Shown: positions 9,608 through 17,155, counted from the first letter of the stretch. The stretch: 64,000 nucleotides of DNA from Anaeromicropila populeti (GCF_900112775.1 NZ_FOYZ01000006.1:35037-99036); one strand, 5' to 3'. The notes: generated by a model not told the origin, from the letters alone. Translations and numbers: made by a program.

Positions 9608-10288
9608 ATGCTTCAGGGGATAATATTTGATATTGATGGAGTCATTGTAGATAGTGAACCATTGCATATGAAAGCACTGATCGAAACGCTTAAAAGAGAA
9701 TTAGATGTGGAATCAGATATAGATGAAAATGAACTGATAGGGTTGAGTCTAGATGATACCATAGATAAATTTAATATACCAAAAGTTAAAGAAGAAGTAA
9801 TTAAAAGGCTTACCATTGAGTATTATTTAGAAAATGTAAGTGCAGATTTAATACGTCCAGATATTAAACAATTGTGGCTTTCTTTAATAGAAAAAAATAT
9901 TAAATTTGGATGTGTGTCATCAGCTGAAATGAGTATTTGTAAAAAAAACATTAGTTTATTAAACTTAAATGATAAGATACAAGTTCCTATAGTTGCCTTT
10001 GAAAGTGTGGAAAAAACAAAACCACATCCTATGCCATATTTAAAAATGTTAGAAATATTAGGACTGAATCCAGACCAAGTGATTGTACTGGAGGATTCTG
10101 ATACAGGAATACGTTCTGCTTCATTAGCAGGTATTCACAATATTTATGCATGGCCACATCAATTATCCTATTCTCAAAATTATGAGCAGGCAAAGATGGT
10201 AATTCAAAACTTAAAAGAAATCGACTTTTTTGTAAAAATATTGGAGGAAAGGAATAACTATGTATCAAAATATGATTTGGTTCAATGA
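9608..10288 (+). CDS. HAD-superfamily hydrolase, beta-phosphoglucomutase-like
   Basis: 226-residue HAD protein. Motif I is FDIDGVIVDSEP with D8 and D10. A helical cap follows, then motif II-like CVSSAE, motif III Lys in KTKPHPMPY and motif IV LEDSDTGIRSA. Members dephosphorylate or isomerise small sugar phosphates. I use the ATG at 9608 because AGGAGG lies just before it; the ATG at 9593 overlaps that site. Its last 29 bases overlap the DUF1349 gene. Confidence 0.85.
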   Translation: MLQGIIFDIDGVIVDSEPLHMKALIETLKRELDVESDIDENELIGLSLDDTIDKFNIPKVKEEVIKRLTIEYYLENVSADLIRPDIKQLWLSLIEKNIKFGCVSSAEMSICKKNISLLNLNDKIQVPIVAFESVEKTKPHPMPYLKMLEILGLNPDQVIVLEDSDTGIRSASLAGIHNIYAWPHQLSYSQNYEQAKMVIQNLKEIDFFVKILEERNNYVSKYDLVQ

Positions 10289-10829
10289 ACCTCCTAAATG
10301 GAAGGTGGATAACGGCCTATTAAAGGTGAAAACAGGCAATAAGACAGATTTCTGGGTACAGACATTTTATAAATTTGTAAGAGATGATGGGCACTTTTTG
10401 TATCAGAATGTCAAAGGTGATTTTACAGTACAGGTTACTTTCACTGGAGACTATAATGATTTATATGATCAGGCAGGGCTTATGCTCAGAGCGGATGATA
10501 AAAACTGGGTGAAGACAGGAGTTGAATATACCGATTCTGAAATTCATCTTAGTGCTGTCGTCACGAGAGAATACTCAGACTGGTCGGTTTTAAATTTTCC
10601 TGATTATTCAGGTGAATTGACAATTAGAATGACAAGGCATGGAGAAGCAATACGTATTCAATACTTAGATAATACGGGTAAGTGGAGATTGATGAGATTA
10701 GGCTATATAAATATGCCAGAAGAATGTCAGGTAGGGATTATGTGCTGTTCACCTCAAAGAGAAGGTTTTGAAGTGAGTTTTAAGGATTTTAAAATATCTG
10801 ATCCGATATCTACAAGGCTGCATGAGTAG
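10260..10829 (+). CDS. DUF1349 protein (concanavalin-like fold)
   Basis: 189-residue protein matching the DUF1349 family, a predicted beta-sandwich related to concanavalin A-like lectins/glucanases. Typical are the tryptophans near the N-terminus (MIWFNEPPKW), GDFTVQVTF, YDQAGLMLRADDKNWVKTG and the repeated beta-strand pattern. No signal peptide is present, so it is cytoplasmic. It is the last gene of the five-gene operon and starts inside the HAD gene behind a strong GGAGGAAAGG site. A carbohydrate-binding or small-molecule role is plausible; no catalytic residues can be assigned. Confidence 0.85.
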   Translation: MYQNMIWFNEPPKWKVDNGLLKVKTGNKTDFWVQTFYKFVRDDGHFLYQNVKGDFTVQVTFTGDYNDLYDQAGLMLRADDKNWVKTGVEYTDSEIHLSAVVTREYSDWSVLNFPDYSGELTIRMTRHGEAIRIQYLDNTGKWRLMRLGYINMPEECQVGIMCCSPQREGFEVSFKDFKISDPISTRLHE

Positions 10830-10843
10830 AAAAGAGAAAAGTT

Positions 10844-10886
10844 GCACCATAGCTTTCGTATGTATTATACGAAGTTATGGTGTGTT
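10844..10886 (+). terminator. Terminator hairpin of the operon, containing a loxP-like arm
   Basis: GCACCATA...TTCGTA (10844-10860) pairs imperfectly with TACGAA..TATGGTG (10868-10882), with a T-rich tail. The right arm, 10866-10878, reads TATACGAAGTTAT, identical to the 13-bp arm of phage P1 loxP. The left arm is imperfect (one extra base and changes). Confidence 0.7.
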
Positions 10887-10941
10887 TTAATAGGTAGCTT
10901 TGAATTAAGTGTATTCTTTTGTTAGTTAGTCTATGGGAGGT

Positions 10942-11910
10942 CTATTCATTTGGGAAAATAACACCCCACTCTTTTCGAAAGGAATCCATAAGTTCCATGA
11001 CAAAAATAATATCTTGATGAGGCATTTCATCACATTCTGTTTTTCTCTGTTGAATCGCTTTTATACAAGCTGATACTTCATATTCATATCCTGTTATTTG
11101 CACAGGTGCTTCATAACAGGCAATTTCTTTGCGGGCTTGATCAAATACTCTTATACGTTCACAATTATTAATATTTTCTGCTAAAAGGAATCCTTTTGTG
11201 CCACTTATAATCCCCTGCCGGTCTGTCATTGCCAGCATTGTACTGCTTAATACAGCCATTCTGCCATCCTGATAGAGCAGTGTCATATTATTTTGGGCAT
11301 CTACACCTGTATCTGTCAGAAAAGCAGAAGAGGTTATTTTATCAATCTCTTTCCCAAATGCCATAAGGGCAAAGTTCAAAGGATATACTCCAAGATCTAG
11401 GAGAGCACCTCCAGCTAATTCAGGGTCAATTAAGCGTTGTTTGTGCTGAATGGCATACCCTAAATTTGCAGTAAGCATTGTGGCATCTCCAATAATTTTG
11501 CTTGCAAGAAGTTCATCTAGAGTTTTTCGTAGTGGCATATATCTGGTCCAGATTGCTTCGGCCAAAAGAAGATTTTTTGCGCGGGAGATAGAAATCATCT
11601 CACGAGCTTCTTTGGCATTTCTTGCAAAAGCCTTTTCACATAGAACATGTTTACCGCTGTTTAAACAGAGCTTGACATGTTGGTAGTGATGTGAGTGAGG
11701 AGTTGCTACATATACAAATTCTATTTCAGGATCGGATAACATTTCTTCATAGGAACCATAAGCCTTTTGAAATCCAAATTCTTTAGCAAAAGCATCAGCT
11801 TTTGTATAATCTCTTGAAGCGATTCCGTAGTTTGTTACATCATTCATTTTTTGTGTGGTAGCTGCCATAGTTCGAGCTATAGCACCTGCGCCTAATATTG
11901 CCATTTTCAT
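10942..11910 (-). CDS. Gfo/Idh/MocA-family oxidoreductase
   Basis: 322-residue NAD(P)-dependent dehydrogenase. The Rossmann nucleotide loop is ILGAGAIARTMA (4-15). YVATPHSHHYQHVKLCLNSG and GKHVLCEKAFA carry the family's EK(P) motif, here EKA. GGALLDLGVYPLNF matches the GGGxLxDxGxH region, with Tyr where many members have the catalytic His. Such enzymes act on sugars, inositols or trans-dihydrodiols. A strong AAGGAGG precedes the ATG. It is convergent with the preceding operon and may share its substrate class. Confidence 0.88.
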   Translation of the reverse strand: MKMAILGAGAIARTMAATTQKMNDVTNYGIASRDYTKADAFAKEFGFQKAYGSYEEMLSDPEIEFVYVATPHSHHYQHVKLCLNSGKHVLCEKAFARNAKEAREMISISRAKNLLLAEAIWTRYMPLRKTLDELLASKIIGDATMLTANLGYAIQHKQRLIDPELAGGALLDLGVYPLNFALMAFGKEIDKITSSAFLTDTGVDAQNNMTLLYQDGRMAVLSSTMLAMTDRQGIISGTKGFLLAENINNCERIRVFDQARKEIACYEAPVQITGYEYEVSACIKAIQQRKTECDEMPHQDIIFVMELMDSFRKEWGVIFPNE

Positions 11911-11985
11911 TTTATTATGCCTCCTTTTATATGCTAGTTATATTTTATACAGGATTGAATGATATAGTCAATGTAGTATATTAAT

Positions 11986-12013
11986 TTGCCAATAGATTTT
12001 TATATGATATAAT
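11986..12013 (+). promoter_or_regulatory. Promoter for yjdF riboswitch transcript
   Basis: TTGCCA (11986-11991), 16-bp spacer, TATAAT (12008-12013); transcription would begin just before the riboswitch. Confidence 0.65.
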
Positions 12014-12024
12014 AGTAATTGCGA

Positions 12025-12120
12025 AGATAAAAACACAGTTCTGGTTGGTAGTCCAGACGTAATCATAAACATTCATGTAGTTAAGGTTATCAGTAACCTG
12101 CCTCCGGGTTGTCCGTTCTT
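12025..12120 (+). ncRNA. yjdF riboswitch (azaaromatic-sensing)
   Basis: The untranslated leader before the yjdF-family gene has the make-up of the yjdF RNA motif: an AAAACACAGTT stretch, a TCTGG-TTGGTAG-TCCAGA hairpin (about 12040-12056), and an AGGTTA-TCAG-TAACCT hairpin (12084-12099). A conserved-looking CCTCCGGGTTGTCC segment follows. The known class binds azaaromatic compounds and controls yjdF translation. Identification rests on remembered sequence features plus the downstream gene, not on a covariance search, and the limits are approximate. Confidence 0.72.
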
Positions 12121-12149
12121 TGTTATTTATTTTCAAGGAGGAAATTAGA

Positions 12150-12569
12150 ATGGAAAAAGAAATCGTAAAGTTGCAGGTATTTTTTGAAGACCCCTTTTGG
12201 ATTGGTATTTTGGAAAAAGTATCAGATGGTAAATTGAATGTAACGAAAATAACCTTTGGTGCAGAGCCAAAAGATTATGAAGTTCAAAAGTATCTTATGA
12301 AAAACTGGTTTCAGCTTCGATTTAGTCCAGCTATTGAAGCCGAGATGAGTGAAAAGGACCGGTTGAATCCTAAGCGTTTACAGCGTGACGTGAAGAGGCA
12401 GCTTCTGAGTGCCAGAATAGGAACAAAATCTCAGCAGGCTTTAAAATTGCAGCAAGAGCAGAACAAGGCAGAAAGAAAGAACCGTATTCATAAAAAAAGT
12501 GAAGAAGAAAAAGAGCAGAATTTTGAACGAAGACAGCAAAAGCGAAAGGAAAAGCATAGGGGAAGATGA
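12150..12569 (+). CDS. yjdF: YjdF-family protein (DUF2992)
   Basis: 139-residue protein of the YjdF family. The N-terminal half has the family stretches FEDPFWIGILEKVSDGKL and FGAEPKDYEV, and the C-terminal half is a highly charged helix (LNPKRLQRDVKRQLL, then KSQQALKLQQEQNKAERK) ending KEKHRGR. Its biochemical function is unknown; the family is controlled by an RNA sensor of azaaromatics and may counter such compounds. The start is placed at 12150 because AAGGAGGAAA lies just upstream; the ATG at 12120 is inside the leader. Confidence 0.9.
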   Translation: MEKEIVKLQVFFEDPFWIGILEKVSDGKLNVTKITFGAEPKDYEVQKYLMKNWFQLRFSPAIEAEMSEKDRLNPKRLQRDVKRQLLSARIGTKSQQALKLQQEQNKAERKNRIHKKSEEEKEQNFERRQQKRKEKHRGR

Positions 12570-12622
12570 TGTGAAGACTTTGTAATAATTAGAAACTTTA
12601 CTCTTTGTGTACTGAAACAAAT

Positions 12623-12671
12623 AAAAATCCAAAGAAATAAAGGATTTATTCCTTTTTTTCTTTGGATTTTT
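12623..12671 (+). terminator. Terminator after yjdF
   Basis: 15-bp perfect stem AAAAATCCAAAGAAA (12623-12637) with TTTCTTTGGATTTTT (12657-12671), containing a second small hairpin in the loop. Confidence 0.85.
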
Positions 12672-12975
12672 TTATGAATAATAAGAAAAAAACAATAAAT
12701 ATGTGTTCAATGTTAAATATATATTACAAAACAATATTATATATTGATAATAATGGAAAAAATGATATAATATATGTAACATATGAAGAAAAACAAATTA
12801 TTTATTTTAATTCTATTTATAAGTTGATATTTATTTGGGTATTGAACCAATCGGGTTCATAATGTGAAAATCTCTTTCGTGTACATATAATAGGAATTTT
12901 ATTTCTATTGGACATGAAGTGATTTTATAAAAAGTATCAGAACAAAAAAATCAGTTTTAAAAAGGAGGAAAAATT
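12672..12975 (+). promoter_or_regulatory. AT-rich leader before the repeat-peptide gene
   Basis: This stretch holds no convincing gene. A -10 like TATAAT lies at 12886-12891 with only a weak -35 match upstream. A small hairpin GAACC-AATCG-GGTTC is at 12844-12858, just before that promoter. AAGGAGGAAA precedes the start at 12976. An ATG-started 66-codon frame at 12662-12862 overlaps the yjdF terminator and has no ribosome site. Confidence 0.5.
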
Positions 12976-13413
12976 ATGTCAAAAGTAAGTAGTTTAATCG
13001 ATGTAATTAGCGCATGTAGTCCAGTGAATGCATGCAGCCCAGAAAGCGCATGCAGTCCAGTGAATGCATGTAGCCCAGAAAGTGCATGCAGTCCAGTGAA
13101 TGCATGCAGTCCAGAAAGCGCATGCAGTCCAGAAAGTGCATGCAGCCCAGTGAATGCATGCAGCCCAGAAAGCGCATGCAGCCCAGTGAATGCATGTAGT
13201 CCAGAAAGCGCATGCAGCCCAGTGAATGCATGCAGTCCAGAAAGCGCATGCAGCCCAGTGAATGCATGCAGTCCAGAAAGCGCATGCAGTCCAGTGAATG
13301 CATGTAGCCCAGAAAGTGCATGCAGTCCAGAAAGCGCATGCAGTCCAGTGAGTGCATGTTCACCAATGGGATTTACAATTCTGGAAACACAAGGATGGGC
13401 AGTGGCTGTCTAG
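12976..13413 (+). CDS. Cysteine-repeat RiPP precursor peptide (20 hexapeptide repeats)
   Basis: 145 residues: a 12-residue start (MSKVSSLIDVIS), 20 consecutive ACSPxx hexapeptides, and a 13-residue tail (FTILETQGWAVAV). The repeats alternate ACSPVN and ACSPES with two ES-ES doublets, and the last two are ACSPVS and ACSPMG. Cys occurs every sixth residue (CX5C), 20 in all. A radical SAM/SPASM gene starts 18 bases after its stop, so it is very probably the substrate of that enzyme, as in ranthipeptide/sactipeptide-type systems where Cys is joined to a nearby residue by a thioether. The short leader and conserved-looking tail suggest recognition may use either end. No protease or exporter is adjacent. 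The modification is inferred. Confidence 0.85.
   Translation: MSKVSSLIDVISACSPVNACSPESACSPVNACSPESACSPVNACSPESACSPESACSPVNACSPESACSPVNACSPESACSPVNACSPESACSPVNACSPESACSPVNACSPESACSPESACSPVSACSPMGFTILETQGWAVAV
13012..13371 (+). repeat. Tandem 18-bp coding repeat (20 units)
   Basis: Twenty 18-bp units, mostly in 36-bp pairs, encode the ACSPVN/ACSPES repeats. Unit differences are mainly AGT/AGC, CAT-GT/GC and other synonymous changes, so the peptide sequence is kept while codons drift. This is a coding repeat, not a CRISPR array: there are no unique spacers. Confidence 0.95.
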
Positions 13414-13431
13414 CGAAAGGAAAAGAAGTGG

Positions 13432-15144
13432 ATGGAAAAATTACGAGTATTATGGTTGGAAGATGGGCAATGTATTCTGTTTAATGCCTTAGATAAAAGG
13501 ATATCTAAAATTTGTCCTTCATATGTTGGTAAAGCTGCTGAAGAGGCAGCATCAGGTAAAGACCTGGCTGTTGTAATAGAAGATGTGATTGCTGAAAAGG
13601 CATTGCAGGAAAGTACGGAAAAGCTTATTACATATATTGCAGGAAGTAAGATAGAAAAACAAAAAAGACTGCCTGTTGAAGTTAAGAGGTTTAACCGCAC
13701 CCTTGTTTTATGTGTAAGCGCTCTGTGCAATTTAAGATGTGTATATTGCTCTGGAAATGCAGGCAATCGATCGGATAATATGATGAGCTGGGATTTGGCA
13801 AAGGACAGCATTGATTATTTTTTCGACCATTGTAGTGAATCTGGACCATACACTTTACAATTTCATGGAGCTGGCGAACCAATGACAAATCCAGATATTG
13901 TTATGAAGTCGGTAGAATACGCAAGACAACTGGCAAATCAAAGAAATCAGAAACTTCTTACCAGAATGTCAACCAATGGTATTTTTTCTAGTGATGTGGC
14001 AGAATGGATGGCAGAGAATATGAATCATGTAAGCCTGTCATTTGATGGTCCACCTGAGATACATAATAAACAGCGTCCTAAGCGGGATGGAAGAGGAAGT
14101 TATGATACCGTTGTAAATACTATTAAGATATTAACTAGGACGGGTTCTTTAAGAAGAATGAATACTGTGGTTACCAATGAAGGAACTGACAGACTGGAAG
14201 AAATTATTCGCCATGTATATGGGATTAGTCAGGTTAAGGAAATTCGTATTCTACCGATGGAATATTGTGGACGATGTGAGGTTAGCGGTGTCCAGCCAAT
14301 CAATCTGGAAAAATATAAGAAGAGCTTTGAAAATATTATTCCAGTGGCACAGTCTTTAGGAGTAAAGATTATCACGAATCTGGAGCAGTTGAATTACTAC
14401 ACAGAACATTATTGCGGAGCCTGCGGATTTAATATGTGTGTTACCCCTGCTGGCGTAGTAAGTACTTGTGTTGAAGCAATGGATGAACGAGAAGAAGGTA
14501 TTGATGAATTATTTATTGGAAAATATGATAAAGAAATTCACTCGTTTTCCATTGACTGGGACAAAGTGTTTAAATTGCGAAGCAGAACATATTATAATCT
14601 GGATGAGTGCGGTAAATGTGTGTTTCGAACCAATTGTGCTGGTAATTGCCTGATTCGGTCTGGAAGAAAAAATAAAACAGTTATGTCTGTTGACAAGGAT
14701 GCTTGTGATATGACAAAGCTTACACTGACAAAGCAGTTAGTTGATATGGCTAAAAGCGGAGAAACCTTGGCTGAAAAAAGTGCTAATGGTGAAAAAACTC
14801 AGGTGAGTTTTCAGGAATTAGTTGATCTTTCAAGGAAGGTTGCAAAACAATTTGACCAAGTAGAGCTACGCCCATGGACAATTGAGACAATGCTGTTAGA
14901 ATTGACCAAGCAAGTAGGAGATTTGACCAAGTATTTTATGACATTTGAAAACTATTACCTTGGAGACAGAAAACTACATCCTAATTATAGGGCTTCCAAG
15001 GATTCTATTGGAAACGAATTGGCAGATATTATGCATGCGGTTATTCGCATAGCAGATTATTACCAAATAGATTTGGAAGATGCTTTTCAAAAAGCACGTA
15101 TGGCAGAACTTAATTATTGCAAGCGTGTGGAGCAGAACATATAA
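13432..15144 (+). CDS. Radical SAM/SPASM peptide maturase with C-terminal MazG-like domain
   Basis: 570 residues. Residues 1-85 form an N-terminal domain of unknown type. The radical SAM core has the 4Fe-4S triad C99-x3-C103-x2-C106. A SPASM/auxiliary cluster region has C328, C331, C336, C346, C393, C396, C402, C406 and C425. Residues about 465-565 resemble a MazG/all-alpha NTP pyrophosphohydrolase: LTKQVGDLTK (492-500) matches the usual LxEEVGELAE motif, and NELADIMHAVIRIADYY (528-544) matches ExLADVLxxLxxLA. The second metal pair E529/D532 is intact, while the first pair reads Q494/D497 instead of E/E, so pyrophosphatase activity is doubtful. It lies 18 bases after the Cys-repeat peptide and should modify it. 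The MazG assignment is by motif inspection. Confidence 0.88.
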   Translation: MEKLRVLWLEDGQCILFNALDKRISKICPSYVGKAAEEAASGKDLAVVIEDVIAEKALQESTEKLITYIAGSKIEKQKRLPVEVKRFNRTLVLCVSALCNLRCVYCSGNAGNRSDNMMSWDLAKDSIDYFFDHCSESGPYTLQFHGAGEPMTNPDIVMKSVEYARQLANQRNQKLLTRMSTNGIFSSDVAEWMAENMNHVSLSFDGPPEIHNKQRPKRDGRGSYDTVVNTIKILTRTGSLRRMNTVVTNEGTDRLEEIIRHVYGISQVKEIRILPMEYCGRCEVSGVQPINLEKYKKSFENIIPVAQSLGVKIITNLEQLNYYTEHYCGACGFNMCVTPAGVVSTCVEAMDEREEGIDELFIGKYDKEIHSFSIDWDKVFKLRSRTYYNLDECGKCVFRTNCAGNCLIRSGRKNKTVMSVDKDACDMTKLTLTKQLVDMAKSGETLAEKSANGEKTQVSFQELVDLSRKVAKQFDQVELRPWTIETMLLELTKQVGDLTKYFMTFENYYLGDRKLHPNYRASKDSIGNELADIMHAVIRIADYYQIDLEDAFQKARMAELNYCKRVEQNI

Positions 15145-15176
15145 AGTATATGAACAATGAAAATAACCAACTTACT

Positions 15177-15196
15177 ATCCCCCTTTAATGGGGGAT
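15177..15196 (+). terminator. Possible weak terminator after the radical SAM gene
   Basis: ATCCCCC (15177-15183) pairs with GGGGGAT (15190-15196); the following sequence is only moderately T-rich, so termination may be partial. Confidence 0.45.
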
Positions 15197-15202
15197 CTAT
15201 TT

Positions 15203-15226
15203 ATGTGATAGGAAATTACTCCGCAT
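15203..15226 (+). repeat. Dispersed 24-bp repeat, copy 1
   Basis: This sequence matches 34047-34070 at 22 of 24 positions (shared core ATAGGAAATT.CTCCGCAT), and partly 34241-34257. Here as at 34241 it lies shortly before a ribosome site, followed by a TTTG/CAGA stretch. Confidence 0.7.
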
Positions 15227-15260
15227 TTGTTTTCAGACAACTTTAGGAGGAAGGATCAGA

Positions 15261-16427
15261 ATGAAATATAATTTTGATAAAATAATTGACAGACGTTTTA
15301 CAGAAAGTACAAAATGGGATGGTATGACAGATTATTTTGGAAGTAACAAACCTTTGCCAATGTGGATTGCCGATATGGACTTTATGACACCCAAACCTAT
15401 TATTAAGGCAGTGAAGAGACGATTAAAGCATCCGATTTATGGGTATTCCTTTCCTGGGGAATCATGCTATGATGCTATTATAAAAAAAATGGCCAGAGAT
15501 TTTTCGTGGAAGATAAAGAAGGAATGGATCGTTTTTACCAATGGAGTAGTAGATGGACTGGATACAGGAATCAAATCATTGACTGAGCCGGGAGATTCTG
15601 TAGTGATTCAGCCTCCAGTGTATTTTCCATTTACAAGCGTAATTAAAAATAATAAGTGTGAGATATTAAATAATGTGCTGCTGAATCAAAATGGCCAGTA
15701 CACGATGAATTATGATGATTTGAGAAGTAAATTGAGTAAAAAACCAAAAGCAATTATTCTTTGCAGCCCCCATAATCCTGTTGGAAGGGTATGGAGAGAA
15801 GAAGAGTTAAAGGAATTAGGGGAAATGTGTTTTGCAAATAATTGTGTGATGATAGCAGACGAAATTCATAATGATATTGTTTTTAAATCAAATCAACATA
15901 CTGTACTAGCTAGTATTAATACAAGGTTGGAACAGAGTACAATTTCTTTGTTTTCCTCTAGCAAAATATTTAATACACCAGCTTTTCATACAGCTTTTGC
16001 AGTGATTCCAAACCCAGAACTGAGGGAGAAGTATTTACAGGCAAGAATGGGTCAGAACGGAGGGAACTTATTTGGATATATTGCGCTGGAAGCAGGATAT
16101 AATTGTGGGGATAAGTATAAGAGAAAAGTTGTAAAGTATATAGAAGCTAATATCGAGTATTTTGTAAAATACATAAATAAAAATATTCCTCAATTGCAAG
16201 TTGTAAAGCCAGAGGGAACTTATTTGGTTTGGGTGGATATGAAAGATTTAAATATATTGCCCGAGCAGCGAAATAAGTTTCTAATTCAGAATTGCAGGCT
16301 TGCATTAGACGAGGGCGGCATTTTTGGAGAAGGAGGAGAGGGGTTTTACCGCTTTAACCTTGCTTGTCCACGCGTTTATGTGGAAGAAGCACTGTTACGA
16401 TTAGAAGAGGCTATAAAAAATCTTTAG
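15261..16427 (+). CDS. MalY/PatB-type aminotransferase-fold C-S lyase
   Basis: 388-residue fold-type I PLP enzyme of the MalY/PatB subgroup. The N-terminal pattern FDKIIDRRFTESTKWDGM and LPMWIADMDF is diagnostic. CSPHNPVGRVW and IADEIHNDIVF follow. The PLP Lys is K235 in SSSKIFNTPAF. Relatives cleave cystathionine or other Cys S-conjugates to thiol, pyruvate and ammonia. It starts 116 bases after the radical SAM gene with its own AGGAGGAAGG site. Whether it belongs functionally to the Cys-repeat peptide locus is unknown, though a C-S bond-cleaving enzyme beside a Cys-rich peptide is notable. Confidence 0.88.
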   Translation: MKYNFDKIIDRRFTESTKWDGMTDYFGSNKPLPMWIADMDFMTPKPIIKAVKRRLKHPIYGYSFPGESCYDAIIKKMARDFSWKIKKEWIVFTNGVVDGLDTGIKSLTEPGDSVVIQPPVYFPFTSVIKNNKCEILNNVLLNQNGQYTMNYDDLRSKLSKKPKAIILCSPHNPVGRVWREEELKELGEMCFANNCVMIADEIHNDIVFKSNQHTVLASINTRLEQSTISLFSSSKIFNTPAFHTAFAVIPNPELREKYLQARMGQNGGNLFGYIALEAGYNCGDKYKRKVVKYIEANIEYFVKYINKNIPQLQVVKPEGTYLVWVDMKDLNILPEQRNKFLIQNCRLALDEGGIFGEGGEGFYRFNLACPRVYVEEALLRLEEAIKNL

Positions 16428-16446
16428 TTTTGGTATGCTGTTAAGT

Positions 16447-16475
16447 TTGCTCATTTGTTGCAAATGCATTATAAT
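16447..16475 (+). promoter_or_regulatory. Promoter before the cyclase gene
   Basis: TTGCTC (16447-16452), 17-bp spacer, TATAAT (16470-16475). A short ATTTG-TTG-CAAAT palindrome fills the spacer and could be an operator. Confidence 0.55.
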
Positions 16476-16510
16476 AAGAATAACAGAATATGACAGAAGG
16501 GAAACGACAG

Positions 16511-17155
16511 ATGAAGAATATTGATTTGACACATTGTATTACTGAGAATATGACTGTATACCCAGGAACAGAAAAACCAAAATTAGAAGCAGCAAGCACC
16601 TATGAGAGAGATGGTTTTAAGGAAACATTATTAACAATGTTTTCACATACGGGGACACATATGGATGCACCAGCACATTTGTTTGAGCAGGGAGCATCCC
16701 TTGATTCCTATCCAGCAGATCAATTTGTTGGCAAAGGTTTAGTAATTGATTGCAGACAATATAAGGAGGGACAGCGGATACCCATGTCCTGTATAAATGC
16801 AGTAAGAGAAAATGCAGATTTAGCAGAGTTTATCTTGTTTTATACTGGATGGGACAGTAAATGGGGGACAGAAGAGTATTTCAGAAATTATCCTTGTATA
16901 ACCGAAGAGGTTGCAGATTATTTAATTGCAAGCAAGAAAAAAGGAGTTGGATTAGATGTAATTAGTATCGATCCCATTTCAGATGCAAATCTGACAATTC
17001 ATCGTAAAATATTTAGTGAATCCAATATGGTTATAATTGAAAATTTAACAAGAGTAGGAGAAATTGGAAACGATATATTTACTTTTTGTGCGTTGCCAAT
17101 GAAATTTAAAAATGCAGACGGGGCACCAGTGCGGGCAATTGCTATAGTAAAGTAA
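16511..17155 (+). CDS. Cyclase-family metal-dependent hydrolase (kynurenine formamidase-like)
   Basis: 214-residue protein of the cyclase/arylformamidase family. The metal-binding signature HTGTHMDAPAH gives H46, H50, D52 and H56. The opening DLTHCITENMTVYPG is also typical. Members hydrolyse amide or lactone bonds, such as N-formylkynurenine or isatin. No tryptophan catabolism genes are near, so the substrate is open. I prefer the ATG at 16511, which has AGAAGGGA upstream, over the one at 16490, which has no ribosome site. Confidence 0.85.
   Translation: MKNIDLTHCITENMTVYPGTEKPKLEAASTYERDGFKETLLTMFSHTGTHMDAPAHLFEQGASLDSYPADQFVGKGLVIDCRQYKEGQRIPMSCINAVRENADLAEFILFYTGWDSKWGTEEYFRNYPCITEEVADYLIASKKKGVGLDVISIDPISDANLTIHRKIFSESNMVIIENLTRVGEIGNDIFTFCALPMKFKNADGAPVRAIAIVK

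Noticed and set aside
10844..10886. A genuine lox recombination site
   Set aside because: Only one arm matches; the other has a shifted and changed sequence, there is no Cre-like gene here, and the hairpin is explained as a terminator.
12662..12862. 66-codon ORF after yjdF
   Set aside because: It starts inside the terminator stem, has no ribosome site, and its composition only reflects very AT-rich DNA.
13007..13366. Minus-strand 119-codon repeat ORF
   Set aside because: It is a shadow of the plus-strand repeat; no ribosome site and no partner gene.
13012..13371. Possible CRISPR array because of regular short repeats
   Set aside because: Units are contiguous 18-mers without unique spacers and are in frame in a gene with a good ribosome site beside a radical SAM enzyme.
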